From Centropus unirufus (Eukaryota > Chordata > Aves > Cuculiformes > Centropidae): a DNA stretch of 64,000 nt. Every line of letters starts with the position of its first letter. Position 1 is the first letter of the stretch. The stretch is from the NCBI GenBank assembly GCA_013397695.1, contig VYZI01000058.1, forward strand, positions 2,487,867 to 2,551,866, given 5' to 3'. The translations under genes were made by a program, and so were the position numbers. Under the pieces are notes generated by a model. It was given only the letters and a program-made list of their open reading frames with translations. It was not told the origin of the DNA and ran no database searches. Shown here piece by piece: positions 1 to 9,890 of this stretch.

Positions 1-518
1 ACATTTCATGGCTCTTGACCATACTTTTCATGCATTTTAAACATTACAAATTAATGGTCTCAGTCCTGTGGGGAATGGGAAAACACATAAAGGCTTGGGC
101 ATACAGCTGAGTTACCATGTTACATCTGGCTGTAGCTGCGCAAGAAACTAAACATGGCCAGGTTATTATCTAGCACTGATGGACATAAATGGCCAAAACC
201 AGCTCACATCCATAATTGTTAAACACACTTGTCCCTCAAAATAGGGATGCCAAACTCTGTTTGGAAGGCTCCTTTGCCCCATGCTAAATCCTAATTGATA
301 GACAGGGGCAATTTGGGAAGATGCCAGACAGTGAGTGACCATTTTAACCATTAACAGCAGAGACAATGGCATCCCAGAGCCCACGAGCCTTCCCAGTTCT
401 GTCCACTAGTACAGACCCAGCAACCATGATAAGGGTGAGGTATCAACTGCACTAAGAGTCCCTGTAATACTGCAGGTTAGAAGAACAAGAACAGGGAAGC
501 ACTTTCAGCCTGACTTAC
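1..518 (-). other. IL1R2: IL1R2 intron 7, partial
   Basis: I looked for the next exon (equivalent to the segment containing EVPLIF and DFKCVVHN) and did not find it, so it must lie left of the window. No repeat or RNA gene recognised. Confidence 0.6.
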
Positions 519-3500
519 TGTCGTTCTCCCTCTGTAACTCTGCTTTGCTTGTAAACCACGTTGATGATGGTGTCATTCGCTAGCCATTCCACATCAGTAT
601 AGACATGGCTGCTCGGTCCAACAAACACTTTGCATGGAAGAGTCATCTTGGAGCCTATCGTTGAAATAAAGATTAAAAAAATATTCAGATACATATGGAG
701 AACTACTCTTTTCTCGGTGAAACCCAGCATCTCTAGTGGCAGATCAATTTCCTACATATATCAGGCACCAATGAACTTCAAAACTGAAGTTAAGCCCCAG
801 ATTGTTTTTGATCTCCTGCTCCTTGGCAGCAAGACCCTTCAGTTTGGCAGTCCTTCCTGCTACTAGCCAAATGGCTTTCCAGTTGCAACAGTTAGCAACT
901 CTTGCACTAGACACATTCCTCAGGAGACAAAGCTGGGTTCCTGTGGCGGTGCTCCTTCTGACGTACTACAGCCCAGAAGGCATGGTGTAATTTATTGCCC
1001 TGGAGCAACTGCATTAACCAGCAGGGTACCTTCACTCAGAGATGCTGTGGGCAAGGGCATTCAGCTCAAGAGGGAACCTCTAGAGATAATGTGACCATGC
1101 AAAAGGTAGAAATTTTGCCATAAATATTGTAATTTGAAACTAAGGATAAACACTCTTCAAACTGATTTATATGATATGGAAAACACAGGGCTTGATAATT
1201 TTATTATCAAGTATATCATTATTATTATTATATATGTGAGATGGTGGTAAAAGGGTTAAAAACACCCCATGGAGATAAAGAGGCAAAGAAAATTACTTGG
1301 TAGCCCTATTTTGACCAAAAGAAAAGTGGCAGTAAAAATTAAGACATCATAGGACACAGCTGTGTGTATAGCACACAAGTCAAATAAGCTTAGTATAAAA
1401 TGTGTTGTCATAATTGTCAAAGAAAAATTGAGATCTTGTCAAGGTACTTTCTAACTAACAGTGACAAACAGTAAAAAGCAATGAAAAATGTCTCCTCCCA
1501 AAACTGCTAGATGGCTTATACAAAGGCATTGGATAATCTAGATCAGTTTGAGGAAATATTGAAAAAGGAGAGTTCTTAGTGAAGGGGGGACTCTGGACAC
1601 CTCATCTAATCAGGCTTTTATTGCTTTTGTAGTAGGTAATATCTACAGCAGTTCCCTAGCTTCTCCTACATGGCAGGTACCATTCAGTTGTAGACAATAA
1701 GAAGGAAAAACTACTCCAGCACCTACCGTCAGCTAATATAACTGAGAGCAAAAAGAACTACAACAATTTATGCCAACAACTTCCACCATGGATCCTCAGA
1801 ATCATTAAGGCTGGAGAAGATGTCTAAGATCATCCAGTTCAACCGTCAGCCCCACACCACCCTGCTTTAATTTTTCGTGATTAGATGTTTCCCAACATAG
1901 TGTTGGGCCTTACCAAGAACAGCTGATGTTGTCTTTTGTGTTGGATACACAATTATTGGGGTAATTCTCTTTTCTTGTTCTGAAGAGAGAAAAAAGAACA
2001 GGGCGGGGTCAGTGCTAGTACAATAGAAAATCTAAAACTATAAGGAGAAACATGCCACTTTGGTCAACACCTCTCATCTCCCAGTAAAGCATCTGATTAT
2101 TAAACACAGTAATAATCTGATATTTAAATTAATAATCTGATTATTAAATTCCAGTTTCAACGTCAGAGATGCGTGCTCGCAGAGATAGATCGGCTCAAGC
2201 TCACGTCTTCCTCCCGAAAGCTGCGCCACGAGCAGTTTTACGGCAGATCAGTGAAAGGCTTTCGGCAGCAACATTAAACTAAGGTTTAACTAGATTAAAC
2301 TCGGTCCTAAGCACGCTCCTTTTTCTGGGCAGTGCACGCCGAGACCCCGGCACAAACCAGCTCGCACTTCTCAAAACAGAAAAGCCGCTAGCTCAAGCAC
2401 ACAAGGGCGGTGTGCGTGGCGATTCCACGCCCATCCCTCCCACGCCAGCCGGACGGGCACGTTTCAGAACTAATTCCCACCAGCGGGCATCAGCGCCCAG
2501 AGCCGGAGGCGGCCGCGGGCTCTTCCCGCCCCCGGGCAGCCCGGGACGCGCGGGGCAGCGGCGCGGCGCTGCCGCCCCCTGCTGGACGCTCGGCTCATAG
2601 CGCCCCCCCGGCCCCGCCTCCAGCCGCTTCGTCTCTTTGCGAAATATCGGGTTTCTCCCATCCCGACAGCGTGTTGAGTGTTTTATTTCCTAACCCGTCT
2701 GAAGTCGACAGCGACACCGCTCCTCCCCACCCCCCGACATCAAATATTCGGTTTAACAACCACAGGCTCTTGTAACATCGAGTTCTGCCTCCTCCAAATC
2801 CAGTGCAAAGAGGGGACCCCAGCCTTGGCAGGGCTGAGGGGCCAAGTTTGAGCCCCTCTCCCGAGTTTTGTTAACAAAGAAGAGATTTGCTTAGGCACTG
2901 TGAAGTTTTAAGGCGTTAATATTTACCAACAGTCTCCAGGTGAATTGTTCTGGTGATTTCATACACCACGTCTTCATACGGAAACAACATCTTGCAGGTG
3001 TAATAGCCAGAGTCTGTCGGTAGTACAGAAGTCATGATCAGAGAATTCGAACCTTCCAGAACTATGAATTTTTCATTGTTGTCTTCCAGAGGCAGAGCAT
3101 CCTGGAGAAAGGACAGCAGCTGGCGTTATTGTTCAAGTAGATATGGTTACACTCTGTATCTTCCAGACAAAATTACTTATCCTTGTCTCTCTGTAACTAA
3201 AATTCCGCTTTTCACAAGGAAAGCTGAACAGTTAAACTTTGCCACCATAGGGTAAGTTCTTCAAATGCATCCATCTCTGAAATGCTCCAAGGCACTACAT
3301 GAAGTGTGAAGAGCTGCTGTTTGAATCAAGCTACAACGTGTGTGCATAGCTTTTCGATAAAGGGTTCATTTTAAGATGGAAAAGCTTTTTCCCGAGGCCT
3401 CTTGATAATAATCATCTAAGACATCTAAGATAAAACCATTTTAGTAATCATGAAGATTTTCACAACATTATTACTTTCCATACATGAAGTCAAAAGAGTA

Positions 3501-6500
3501 ACATCATAAGGCATTCTTTGAAGACAAATACTAGTAGTACTGCAGGTATCCATGACACAATTACTCGCCCTACATGACCTCCTAGACTGATTAAATTCCT
3601 GCTCTGTGTTACTAACACTCTGTTCACACATGAGTTGGATCCCTGGGAAGAGCAATGATGTTCTTTCTCTGTGAAGACAGCATAACTCTTCCTGACAATG
3701 ATAGCAAGAACTGTACTGGGGGGGCGGGGGGGAGAGGGGCAACCTTTTACTTAGATAAGGGGACTATGAGCCTGTTTTCAAAGGGAAACCTGAGCAGAAA
3801 TATTTTGCTAGTATGGTACCAACCGCAGCATAGGCACTGCTGCATGAAGCCAGCTTAGATACTGCATCCTACGGTAAGAATCACAGCTGCATAAGACAGA
3901 GCATATGATCACAGTGGGAGAGTAAATAAAAGCTAAATCAAGGTGCTATGAAAATATAAGAAGCATCTTGCCCTGCCCAGTGAGAGATTGTATGGATGAA
4001 GATGATCAAATGAAGGATATCTGACCTTAGAGGCAAAACCTGTCTCACCTACCTGAAAAGCCATAGACAAGCAAGTTATGCAAGAGAAAGCTATAAGCAC
4101 TGAGTGATGAATCTAGTATTTCCAAACACCTTATTCCAGTTGACTAATGAAAGCTATCCCGTCTGAACAGCTCGCATGGGGGAAGCATCTTACTTTATGG
4201 GATTCACCAGAGTGGCTAAAAAAAAGCGGCACAGCATCACAAAGAAAGGCCTGATCTGCAATGGCAAACCCTGGAGGGTAATGTATCCTTAAAAACAGTT
4301 ACACTCCTTATGAAACCGTATAACGTGTGGAACACCTTCACCCTTTGCTGAGTCCACCCCAGAGAGCCCTTCTTAAAATACACACACCTGCCCCAAAGTT
4401 CCCATATATAATGCTGTGCTCATTACTTTAACAAGAGGTTCAGGAAAAACAGAATGTGGATATGTATTCGTCTTTACAAACAGAGTGGAATTAGAGCTTG
4501 TACAATGAGGAAGTCAAAGTTCTACCTTGTACCACTTGAGCTCCAGGCCTGTCCTATTTGGTGTGAAATCCCACAGGTCAGGGCAAACAATTTTTCCAGA
4601 GGTAAAAGTGAAGAGGACCTGGAAATAGGCAATCTCCTGAGCAGCTGTTTTCTCCACGACTGTGAGATGGATGGAGACCTCGGCACAGTAGGAGGAGTTC
4701 CTGCAGACAGAGCAGGGAGAGGTTAGTACCCACCAGAGACTCGAGTCAATACCTGTGGTTTCCTCCTGGCTCCAATTACTTCTTAGCAGCTCCTAAGAGG
4801 CCAAGACTAAGATCATACCAGGAGGGATCCTGGAAAATCACTGGTAGTTGTTTTTTTTGGCACAGTCTAAACATGTTGATGGCACATTTGCCTCGGAGCT
4901 TCTGTCATTTCTTGGCTTTTTGAACACCAAGTTTGCTGTGCACACTTAGGCTATAATATGATTTTAATTTTGCAAGAAGAAGGATCATGTTCACCTAAGC
5001 AGTAGCAGGTGTGTCATGAAACTTTCACCATTTCCCTGAAAGAGGTCTTGAATGTGAAACCCCTAATGATTAGGACCAAAAGATTAAATAAAAAGCTTAA
5101 AGCATGTATTAAAAGACATCTGCAGTTACTATTGCAAAAACAGTAGGCATTTTGGTATGTATTATTTTGCACAGAAAAGAAGGCATTCCTGGTCTGTAAG
5201 TTGTGCAATATTTAACTTTTCTTACTGAACCCAACTGACGACAATCACTTCCAGTCCCAAGGAATTGGGACTGGAACCCGATTGATTCAACCGATTGGTT
5301 GAGATAGGTGCGTTATCTATATCGTTCACACTCTCTAAAAGCATTCCTTGTAGATGCCTCCACCTAAGGCAGTGCTTGACCCCTGCAAGAGTGAAACTGG
5401 GAGATCTGGGCTCTGGCATCCTGGAGAGTCCCTGGGGGCTGTGAGCAGGCTTGTGCTACTGATAGGAAAAGGGATAATTGTTTTAAGCCAAAATATGACA
5501 GATTTAGGTTAGACATTAGGACAAAATTGTTTATGATGAGGTGAGTCACTGGAACAGGTTGCCCAGAGAAGCCGTAGAAGCCCCATCCCTGGAGGTGTTC
5601 CAGGCCAGGTTGGATGGGCCTTTGAGCAACCTGATGGAGTGCAAGGTGTCCCTGCTCATGAAGGGGATGGAGAGTGGGTAGTAGGGTTAGAACTGGAAGA
5701 TCTTTAAAGTCCATTCCAACTCAGATCATTATATGATCTTATGATACTGCTAGGGCACTGTGATAGGCTGTCCCCTATAGGTCAGCTATAGGTCAGATGT
5801 CTAAATCCAAAATACATGCTCAGTAGAAGCAAATATCTGTGATATTTTTCTTCTGCCCTTGAGTGTTGAAAAAATTCTAGTGGCTTCCCTGTCAGATGAT
5901 TTGCAAAGGAAATACAATTTGTTTTACTCTATTAATCCTGTAATAATGTTAGTGATAAAGTTATGCACTCAGCTCTTGCGTATCTTTTTCAAACAGATTT
6001 CACAACAGTTTACTGTTGCTCTCAATAACACTGCCACAGTATTACAGATTGAGGAACTGAGGCAGAATGGTTTAGAAAAGGGATTTTAAAGCACCCTGCA
6101 GAGTCTCAGGAAACTGTTCTGTGCTCAAGGACAGTATTTGCAACCTTTCGTTGCTTCAACCTATCAGTCTTTTCTTCTGCCCCACCACTGCAATCACTGC
6201 TGAGCATGATTTGTTGAGTTCTGTCTGTCTGTCTGTTCTACTGCTGACAAAGATCACTCATGAGACGTGTCTTATCAGCAAAGAAACTACACTCTACACA
6301 GGCAGCTCCAGGGGTATAGAGATATATTTTCCACTACAGACCCCAGATGCCAAGGGTGCACTGGGAAACTGACTGGAAGGAAGAGCTGGCAGGGGACAAG
6401 GACTCAGGACACCTTCTGGAGTTCAGGCTTTAAAGGTGATGGGTGTCTCTCCTTTCCTCAGTTCCCCACAAATCCTAGCACTAGTAGCTCTTTTGAAACT

Positions 6501-9250
6501 GTACAGTAGGCTGTCAGATACTCAGAAAAATATGACCAGGTCACAGCCCACTGCAGTATCACAAGCCTGTTCCCAGCCTACTAAATATACAACAGCTCTC
6601 ACAACAGACCTTCCACCAAACACAGGTCTGGTTTAAAATTTGACGCGGAAGAAAAGCAAACACCAGGGATAAGGAAGACATAAGAAGGAAGGCGCTCCAG
6701 AGCCTTGGTATGTGCTTCGTGAGACAATCTGAAGCACAAACACGGCTATTTCCTTTTTCTGGAGCTGTAAGATAATGGTTGTGTTCTGCAGAATCCCCTG
6801 CCTGCAGTATGTCCCTGCTCACCACAGCTAAATAAGCCAGAACAAACTCTCATGTGCACTATTGCCTGTGAGATCATAGCCAGAGTATCAATACTGTGTC
6901 AGGATTTATCCAGATTTCAGTATATGTAACTTTAGGTCACATATAATGCATTTAAGAGTTCTGGCTTGCCAGATTTTTTTACCTAATAGAATCGTTGAAG
7001 AAATGATCTTCCCAGACATGCTCTGAACACAACTGTAGTTCAGGATCAGTTTAATGTATTTTAACACAGTCATCTTAGCAGACTAGATTTTCTTTTAAAT
7101 ACCCACCTTCTGGTACAGATATATACTCCTGAGTCTTCCAGCATTGCTGGTAAAAACCAGAGTGCATCTCCTTTTGCCCAGATTCTTGGATCTTCATCTC
7201 TTCCTGATATCATGGCTTTTGAATCATTTTTATACCATGTGATATTAGGGGCCAAGGCAGAAATATCCGAATGTTTGTATCTGGGGGAAGGGCATTTCAG
7301 AACCACGGGTTCTCCATGGAGTTCATAGTAGTGTTTGAAAAACACGGTGTGATCTGAGCAGTTTTCTATATAAATCAGAGACATTTTTACATTACTGTCG
7401 GCCAGGCACATTAAAAACAAGTGACAGGGTGATAATAGAAGAAAAATCTATGCTGGCTTTACCTGTGCTTTTGACTTGCTGGAGTCTGAAAGCAGAGGCG
7501 CCTGCTGTGGACATCACCAGGACAAAGAAGAGCCCACACATTTCTTCCCAGGGGAAATTAGAAGGAGGAGACCGAGGAAAAGTGTCTTGAAATCTACATA
7601 AAAGTTTATCACAAGATAGAACAAACAACGAAATTACTCAATGCTAATGCAAGAGTTAATTGCTCGTTTTCTCACTCCAGACCTGGTGAGCCTTGGTTCA
7701 AAATTAATAAGCAGAAAATTTTCTTCCTCCCTAGTTTATGGAGGCTGACTTGTGGAACAAGTTGGAAGAAACACATTGCTTCTGTCCCTTTCCCTCCACT
7801 TTAGGAGATGCAAACAACACACTACTGTGCCCATGGTTTGTCAGTGCAAGAGCTATGGGTGGCAAAATCTAGCTCTGCTTATTTTGCAGTAAGATGTGAC
7901 CAAGATGGGTCAGCTCTTTCAGATTAGCTGTAGTGCAGCTAGCTTGGGTGAACACAGGAGCAATAGAATTAACTTTAGCTACTTAAGTAGTCACTTGAGG
8001 TGTCTCCAAAGGTTGTATGAGCATCATTAGATTCTGTGTCACTTTATCTTCCCCACCGAGGCTACCACAGTAGTCCAACTGACATGGATTAGGTTGCCAG
8101 CAAACTTCCTGCTGTAATCAGAGCCAAGCTTTCAAAGTCTCCTACAAATATTTCTCTTGGGACGTAAAGCTTTGACCCCCATTGCATGCACCCCTAACTT
8201 GTTGTTGACCTACAAGTGAGTTTTCAGCATGGACACCATTACCATCTGTGCTAAAAAAAGATTAGGAAAACCCTGAGCAACTTCCCTAGAAATTAGCCGC
8301 AGTGACATTGAGGGAAAAAAAGAACTATCTGTTGCCAGTCACTCATTAATTGACATCTGGGTTAACCCGGCACGGGCGAAGCAGCTCCTGCGTACGTCAC
8401 TGAATGCTTTCTGGTCTGCTGTGAGGTTTCAGCTGCTGCCATACAGGTGATTGGTTATGTGTTATCTCAGTGTATCACAGGCAAAAAGACATAAACCACA
8501 ATGTGTATAGACATCAGTTTATGCTCTATGTAAGGTATTTATGTACAATATAGTGCACACATGCGTATGACACATACTATTATCATTTTTTACACAGAAC
8601 TGTAAAATGCATGCATTCAACATGGGCTCATCTATGATTGTTCAATAGATGAATTCTAAATGACCGGACAACTACTTTGAATTGTATCCAAAAGCAAAAA
8701 TATGTTTCTACCAGTATGATGCAGTCATATTCATAGGTACTCACCTTCAGACATCCTCTGTTTATCACATTGTGCCCATATTTATGTGTTTTTAATTCTA
8801 AATGCTCCCTGTTCTAGTAGCTATATTTATATAACATCTGATAGTTTGACTATAATAAACTATTTCTTGCTTATTGTAAAGTCTACAACACCACAAAGCC
8901 AACCTCTTGCTCAGTAATGGCTTTTCATAACCATGGGTCATCTCCAAGGCATTGGCATGAGGCTGTAGCTCCTCTCAGCTACCAGGACTTGGTGCGAGTG
9001 GCTTTTTCTGTGGCACTAACAAGCCCATGATTCTCATGTAATATCCTGTGACAGGGGAGTTTCTCTCTCATTAGATCCTTTGCCTGATGTGGTTATTTTT
9101 TCCTGAGCTTTCCAGGCTCTCTGGTTTAGTATCTAGCAATATCCATAAAGTCTACACAATCTGAGGGTTTAGGGAATGCTTTCATTCCCAAATTTCCATC
9201 AGATTCACTTACCTGTGGTTCTGCAGTCTTTCAGCCATTAGGTTCTTGTG
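1..9250 (-). CDS. IL1R2: IL1R2, interleukin-1 receptor type 2 (decoy receptor), 5' part; multi-exon locus
   Basis: Coding exons in transcript order are 7463-7541 (exon from about 7593), 7107-7365, 4526-4700, 2927-3101, 1914-1979 and 519-654, preceded by a short exon at about 9213-9250. Splice phases agree across every junction (1, 2, 0, 1, 1, 2), giving 296 complete codons of a protein usually near 400 residues. Order: signal peptide (MCGLFFVLVMSTAGASAF), Ig1 with WYKND and DSGVYIC, Ig2 with VCPDL and DSGYYTC, and the first part of Ig3 with LPCKVF, WLANDT and RVTEG. These motifs fit IL1R2 better than the signalling receptor IL1R1, as does its place next to MAP4K4. Family knowledge: IL1R2 binds IL-1 at the cell surface or as a shed ectodomain and lacks a TIR domain, so it blocks signalling. 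Absence of the TIR domain cannot be checked here because the 3' exons lie off the left edge. Confidence 0.93.
519..654 (-). CDS. IL1R2: IL1R2 exon 7: first part of Ig3
   Basis: Acceptor ACGATAG|GC and donor CGACA|GTAAGT; 136 nt, phase 1 in and 2 out. The product is SKMTLPCKVFVGPSSH, then VEWLANDT and SRVTEGERQ, matching SRLTIPCKVF, WWTANDT and GRVTEGPRQ in mammals. The Ig3 closing cysteine, transmembrane helix and tail are encoded beyond the window. Confidence 0.93.
655..1913 (-). other. IL1R2: IL1R2 intron 6
   Basis: AT-rich intron with a short ATT-type microsatellite near 1218-1233 and a CR1 fragment at 1794-1860. Nothing coding was found. Confidence 0.6.
1794..1860 (-). mobile_element. 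CR1 LINE 3'-end fragment
   Basis: The stretch AGAATCATTAAGGCTGGAGA followed by TCTAAGATCATCCAGTTCAA is the reverse complement of the conserved CR1 3' end. It is a short, diverged remnant in the IL1R2 intron next to the 66-nt exon. Confidence 0.7.
1914..1979 (-). CDS. IL1R2: IL1R2 exon 6: short linker exon between Ig2 and Ig3
   Basis: A 66-nt exon with a strong acceptor (CTCTCTTCAG|AA) and donor CTTG|GTAAGG, phase 1 in and 1 out. With the flanking bases it encodes EQEKRITPIIVYPTQKTTSA then VLG, equivalent to the ETIPVIISPLKTISASLG segment of human IL1R2. It is too short to stand out as an open frame, and was found by following splice phase from both neighbours. An old CR1 fragment ends about 50 bp away in the downstream intron. 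Confidence 0.88.
2170..2720. promoter_or_regulatory. Intragenic CpG island in IL1R2 intron 5
   Basis: This is the most CpG-dense stretch of the window, sharpest at about 2400-2610, with runs such as GGCGGCCGCGGG, GACGCGCGGGGC and CGGCGCGGCGCT and GC-box-like CCCCGCCTCC. The surrounding intron is AT-rich. It could be an alternative promoter on either strand or a CTCF-bound element. No exon is recognisable in it, and open frames across it are composition artefacts. Confidence 0.75.
2573..2585 (-). promoter_or_regulatory. CTCF-type binding motif
   Basis: The plus strand reads CGCCCCCTGCTGG, matching every position of the reversed CTCF core (YGCCMYCTRSTGG). It sits inside the CpG island. Occupancy cannot be seen from sequence. 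Confidence 0.6.
2927..3101 (-). CDS. IL1R2: IL1R2 exon 5: rest of Ig2
   Basis: Acceptor TTCTCCAG|GATG and donor GTTG|GTAAAT; 175 nt, phase 0 in and 1 out. The product includes DNNEKFIVLEGSNSL, the Ig closing motif TDSGYYTCKM and YEITRTIHLE, equivalent to the YNITRSIELR strand of the human protein. Confidence 0.93.
3102..4525 (-). other. IL1R2: IL1R2 intron 4
   Basis: Unique-looking intron sequence. The one notable element is a G-run cluster at 3718-3739. No coding exon or recognisable transposon. Confidence 0.6.
3718..3739 (+). other. G-run cluster, possible G-quadruplex
   Basis: Seven G, one C, seven G, then AGA and four G. The two G7 runs can each supply two short tracts, so a quadruplex could form on the plus strand, which is the template strand of IL1R2. 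Confidence 0.5.
4526..4700 (-). CDS. IL1R2: IL1R2 exon 4: end of Ig1 and start of Ig2
   Basis: Acceptor CTGCAG|GAAC and donor ACAAG|GTAGAA; 175 nt, phase 2 in and 0 out. It reads NSSYCAEVSIHLTVVE, closing Ig1, then SGKIVCPDLWDF and ends LKWYK, the tryptophan strand of Ig2. The NSSYC and VCPDL motifs match IL1R2 of mammals closely. Confidence 0.93.
5459..5745 (+). mobile_element. CR1 LINE, 5'-truncated, forward
   Basis: The sequence runs from a TTTAGGTTAGACATTAGGAC-type segment through GAACAGGTTGCCCAGAGAAG and CCAGGCCAGGTTGGATGGG to a decayed TATGATCTTATGAT tail. These are diagnostic for the CR1 3' end. There is no reverse transcriptase, as is normal for CR1 remnants. Confidence 0.9.
6220..6236. 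repeat. (CTGT)n microsatellite
   Basis: About four tandem CTGT units in the IL1R2 intron. Confidence 0.6.
7107..7365 (-). CDS. IL1R2: IL1R2 exon 3: Ig-like domain 1
   Basis: Acceptor TATATAG|AA, donor GAAG|GTGGGT; 259 nt, phase 1 in and 2 out. The product starts ENCSDHTVFFKHYYELHGEP and carries the first Ig cysteine in VLKCPSP, the core tryptophan in ITWYKNDSK, then GALW-like DALWFLPA and the closing motif EDSGVYICTRR. NIT and NDS are potential N-glycosylation sites. The intron separating it from exon 2 is only 97 bp. Confidence 0.94.
7463..7593 (-). CDS. IL1R2: IL1R2 exon 2: start codon and signal peptide
   Basis: Coding begins at the ATG at 7539-7541 and gives MCGLFFVLVMSTAGASAF followed by RLQQVKSTG. 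It lines up with the human IL1R2 start, including the SAF-LQ signature at the cleavage region. The donor is CACAG|GTAAAG (7462-7461), phase 1. The upstream acceptor TATGTAG|AT puts the exon start at 7593. The 52 bases between acceptor and ATG have no in-frame stop, which is why the upstream start in exon 1 remains possible. Confidence 0.88.
7594..9212 (-). other. IL1R2: IL1R2 intron 1
   Basis: No exon or repeat recognised. At 8393-8400 TACGTCAC contains a CRE-like core in a small CpG-bearing patch (8360-8400), a weak candidate for an intronic control site. Confidence 0.5.
9213..9250 (-). other. IL1R2: IL1R2 exon 1 (mostly leader; may hold an upstream in-frame ATG)
   Basis: The exon ends in a perfect donor, CAG|GTAAGT, with the intron starting at 9212. 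Its 5' end is inferred from a TATA box about 30 nt upstream, so the cap site near 9250 is approximate. An ATG at 9236-9238 (CTAATGG context) reads without a stop through the splice into exon 2 and joins the signal-peptide frame, adding 26 residues. Conventional annotation would call this exon non-coding, with the start in exon 2. Confidence 0.7.
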
Positions 9251-9330
9251 AAGAGACATAAGACTGAAAACCACCTTATATAGGGTTTAGCTCAACATAC
9301 AGTGGAAATTTGTCTCTCGTTGCCCAATCA
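9213..9330 (-). promoter_or_regulatory. IL1R2: IL1R2 core promoter: TATA box and CCAAT box
   Basis: On the minus strand CTATATAAGG occupies 9283-9274, about 30 nt before the inferred cap site. A CCAAT pentamer lies at 9324-9328 on the plus strand, roughly 75 bp upstream of the cap, a classic spacing. Farther upstream, 9451-9465 reads like a PU.1 (SPI1) site, AAAAAGAGGAAATG. That would suit a gene known to be strong in neutrophils and monocytes. Site function is inference. Confidence 0.65.
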
Positions 9331-9450
9331 GATTTGTGTCAGAATCAAACGACATTTTAGACCCACCTTCCTTTCCTTCCGTAGAGTGAGGAAGAGAGAA
9401 ACAGAGACACAGAGAAAGAGAAAAAAAATGTATTTGGATTTCCCAAATAA

Positions 9451-9465
9451 AAAAAGAGGAAATGA
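9451..9465 (+). promoter_or_regulatory. Candidate PU.1/ETS site upstream of IL1R2
   Basis: An A-rich stretch followed by GAGGAAATG matches the PU.1 preference (A-rich 5' flank plus the GAGGAA core). It lies about 200 bp upstream of the inferred IL1R2 cap site. Motif match only. Confidence 0.4.
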
Positions 9466-9781
9466 CTGCTGAACATATGACTATATTTCCCTTTTTCTGA
9501 CGAACAGTACTCTGCATACACTCACGTCTTCACATGACTATTCCACTCTCTATCTCAAATCAAAAATTCTCATGGGTAACAAAAGGTGTCCTACAGCATA
9601 GTCAGCAGCTAAATAATTGCAGTGTTCACATAATGCGATTTAGAAAGTTCTTCATGGACAACATAAATCTTTGGTGATTTCCCAAATCACTTGTGAATCA
9701 CAAACACGTTGATTCTCTTTTCCTTCCATAACTTCCATCTTACTGTCATAGCTTACATTAAGACTCGTACTGCAATTGAGT

Positions 9782-9829
9782 ATAAAGAAATAATAAGATA
9801 CAAGCATAAAGAAATAATAAGTTATAAGA
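9782..9829 (+). repeat. Tandem duplication of a ~24-bp unit
   Basis: ATAAAGAAATAATAAG occurs twice, followed by ATACAAGC in one copy and TTATAAG in the other, giving two imperfect units head to tail. Confidence 0.65.
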
Positions 9830-9890
9830 GTGTGACATCCAGGCTCATGAGCAGAAAGGGTAAGAAATGGGTTATGAATTGTGGTAATGT

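Larger units (their letters stand above)
1980..2926 (-). other. IL1R2: IL1R2 intron 5
   Basis: The first part (2090-2155) is AT-rich with an imperfect repeat of ATAATCTGAT/ATTATTAAAT. The middle is the CpG island, and the rest is unremarkable. Confidence 0.6.
4701..7106 (-). other. IL1R2: IL1R2 intron 3
   Basis: Contains a plus-oriented CR1 copy at about 5459-5745 and a short CTGT microsatellite at 6220-6236. Otherwise unique intron sequence without supported exons. Confidence 0.6.

Noticed and set aside
1708..1745. Candidate for the missing short IL1R2 exon between Ig2 and Ig3
   Set aside because: An in-frame stop and no IL1R2 similarity; the exon at 1914-1979 fits phase, splice sites and protein sequence.
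2410..2775. Overlapping frames in the CpG island
   Set aside because: Arg/Pro/Ala-rich translations on both strands are typical of CpG islands, not of proteins.
5364..5714. 116-codon minus-strand frame
   Set aside because: Mostly the antisense of a CR1 3' end.
9257..9267. Initiator-like TCAGTCT as the IL1R2 cap site
   Set aside because: It lies only about 17 nt from the TATA box, too close for normal initiation; a cap near 9250 fits better.
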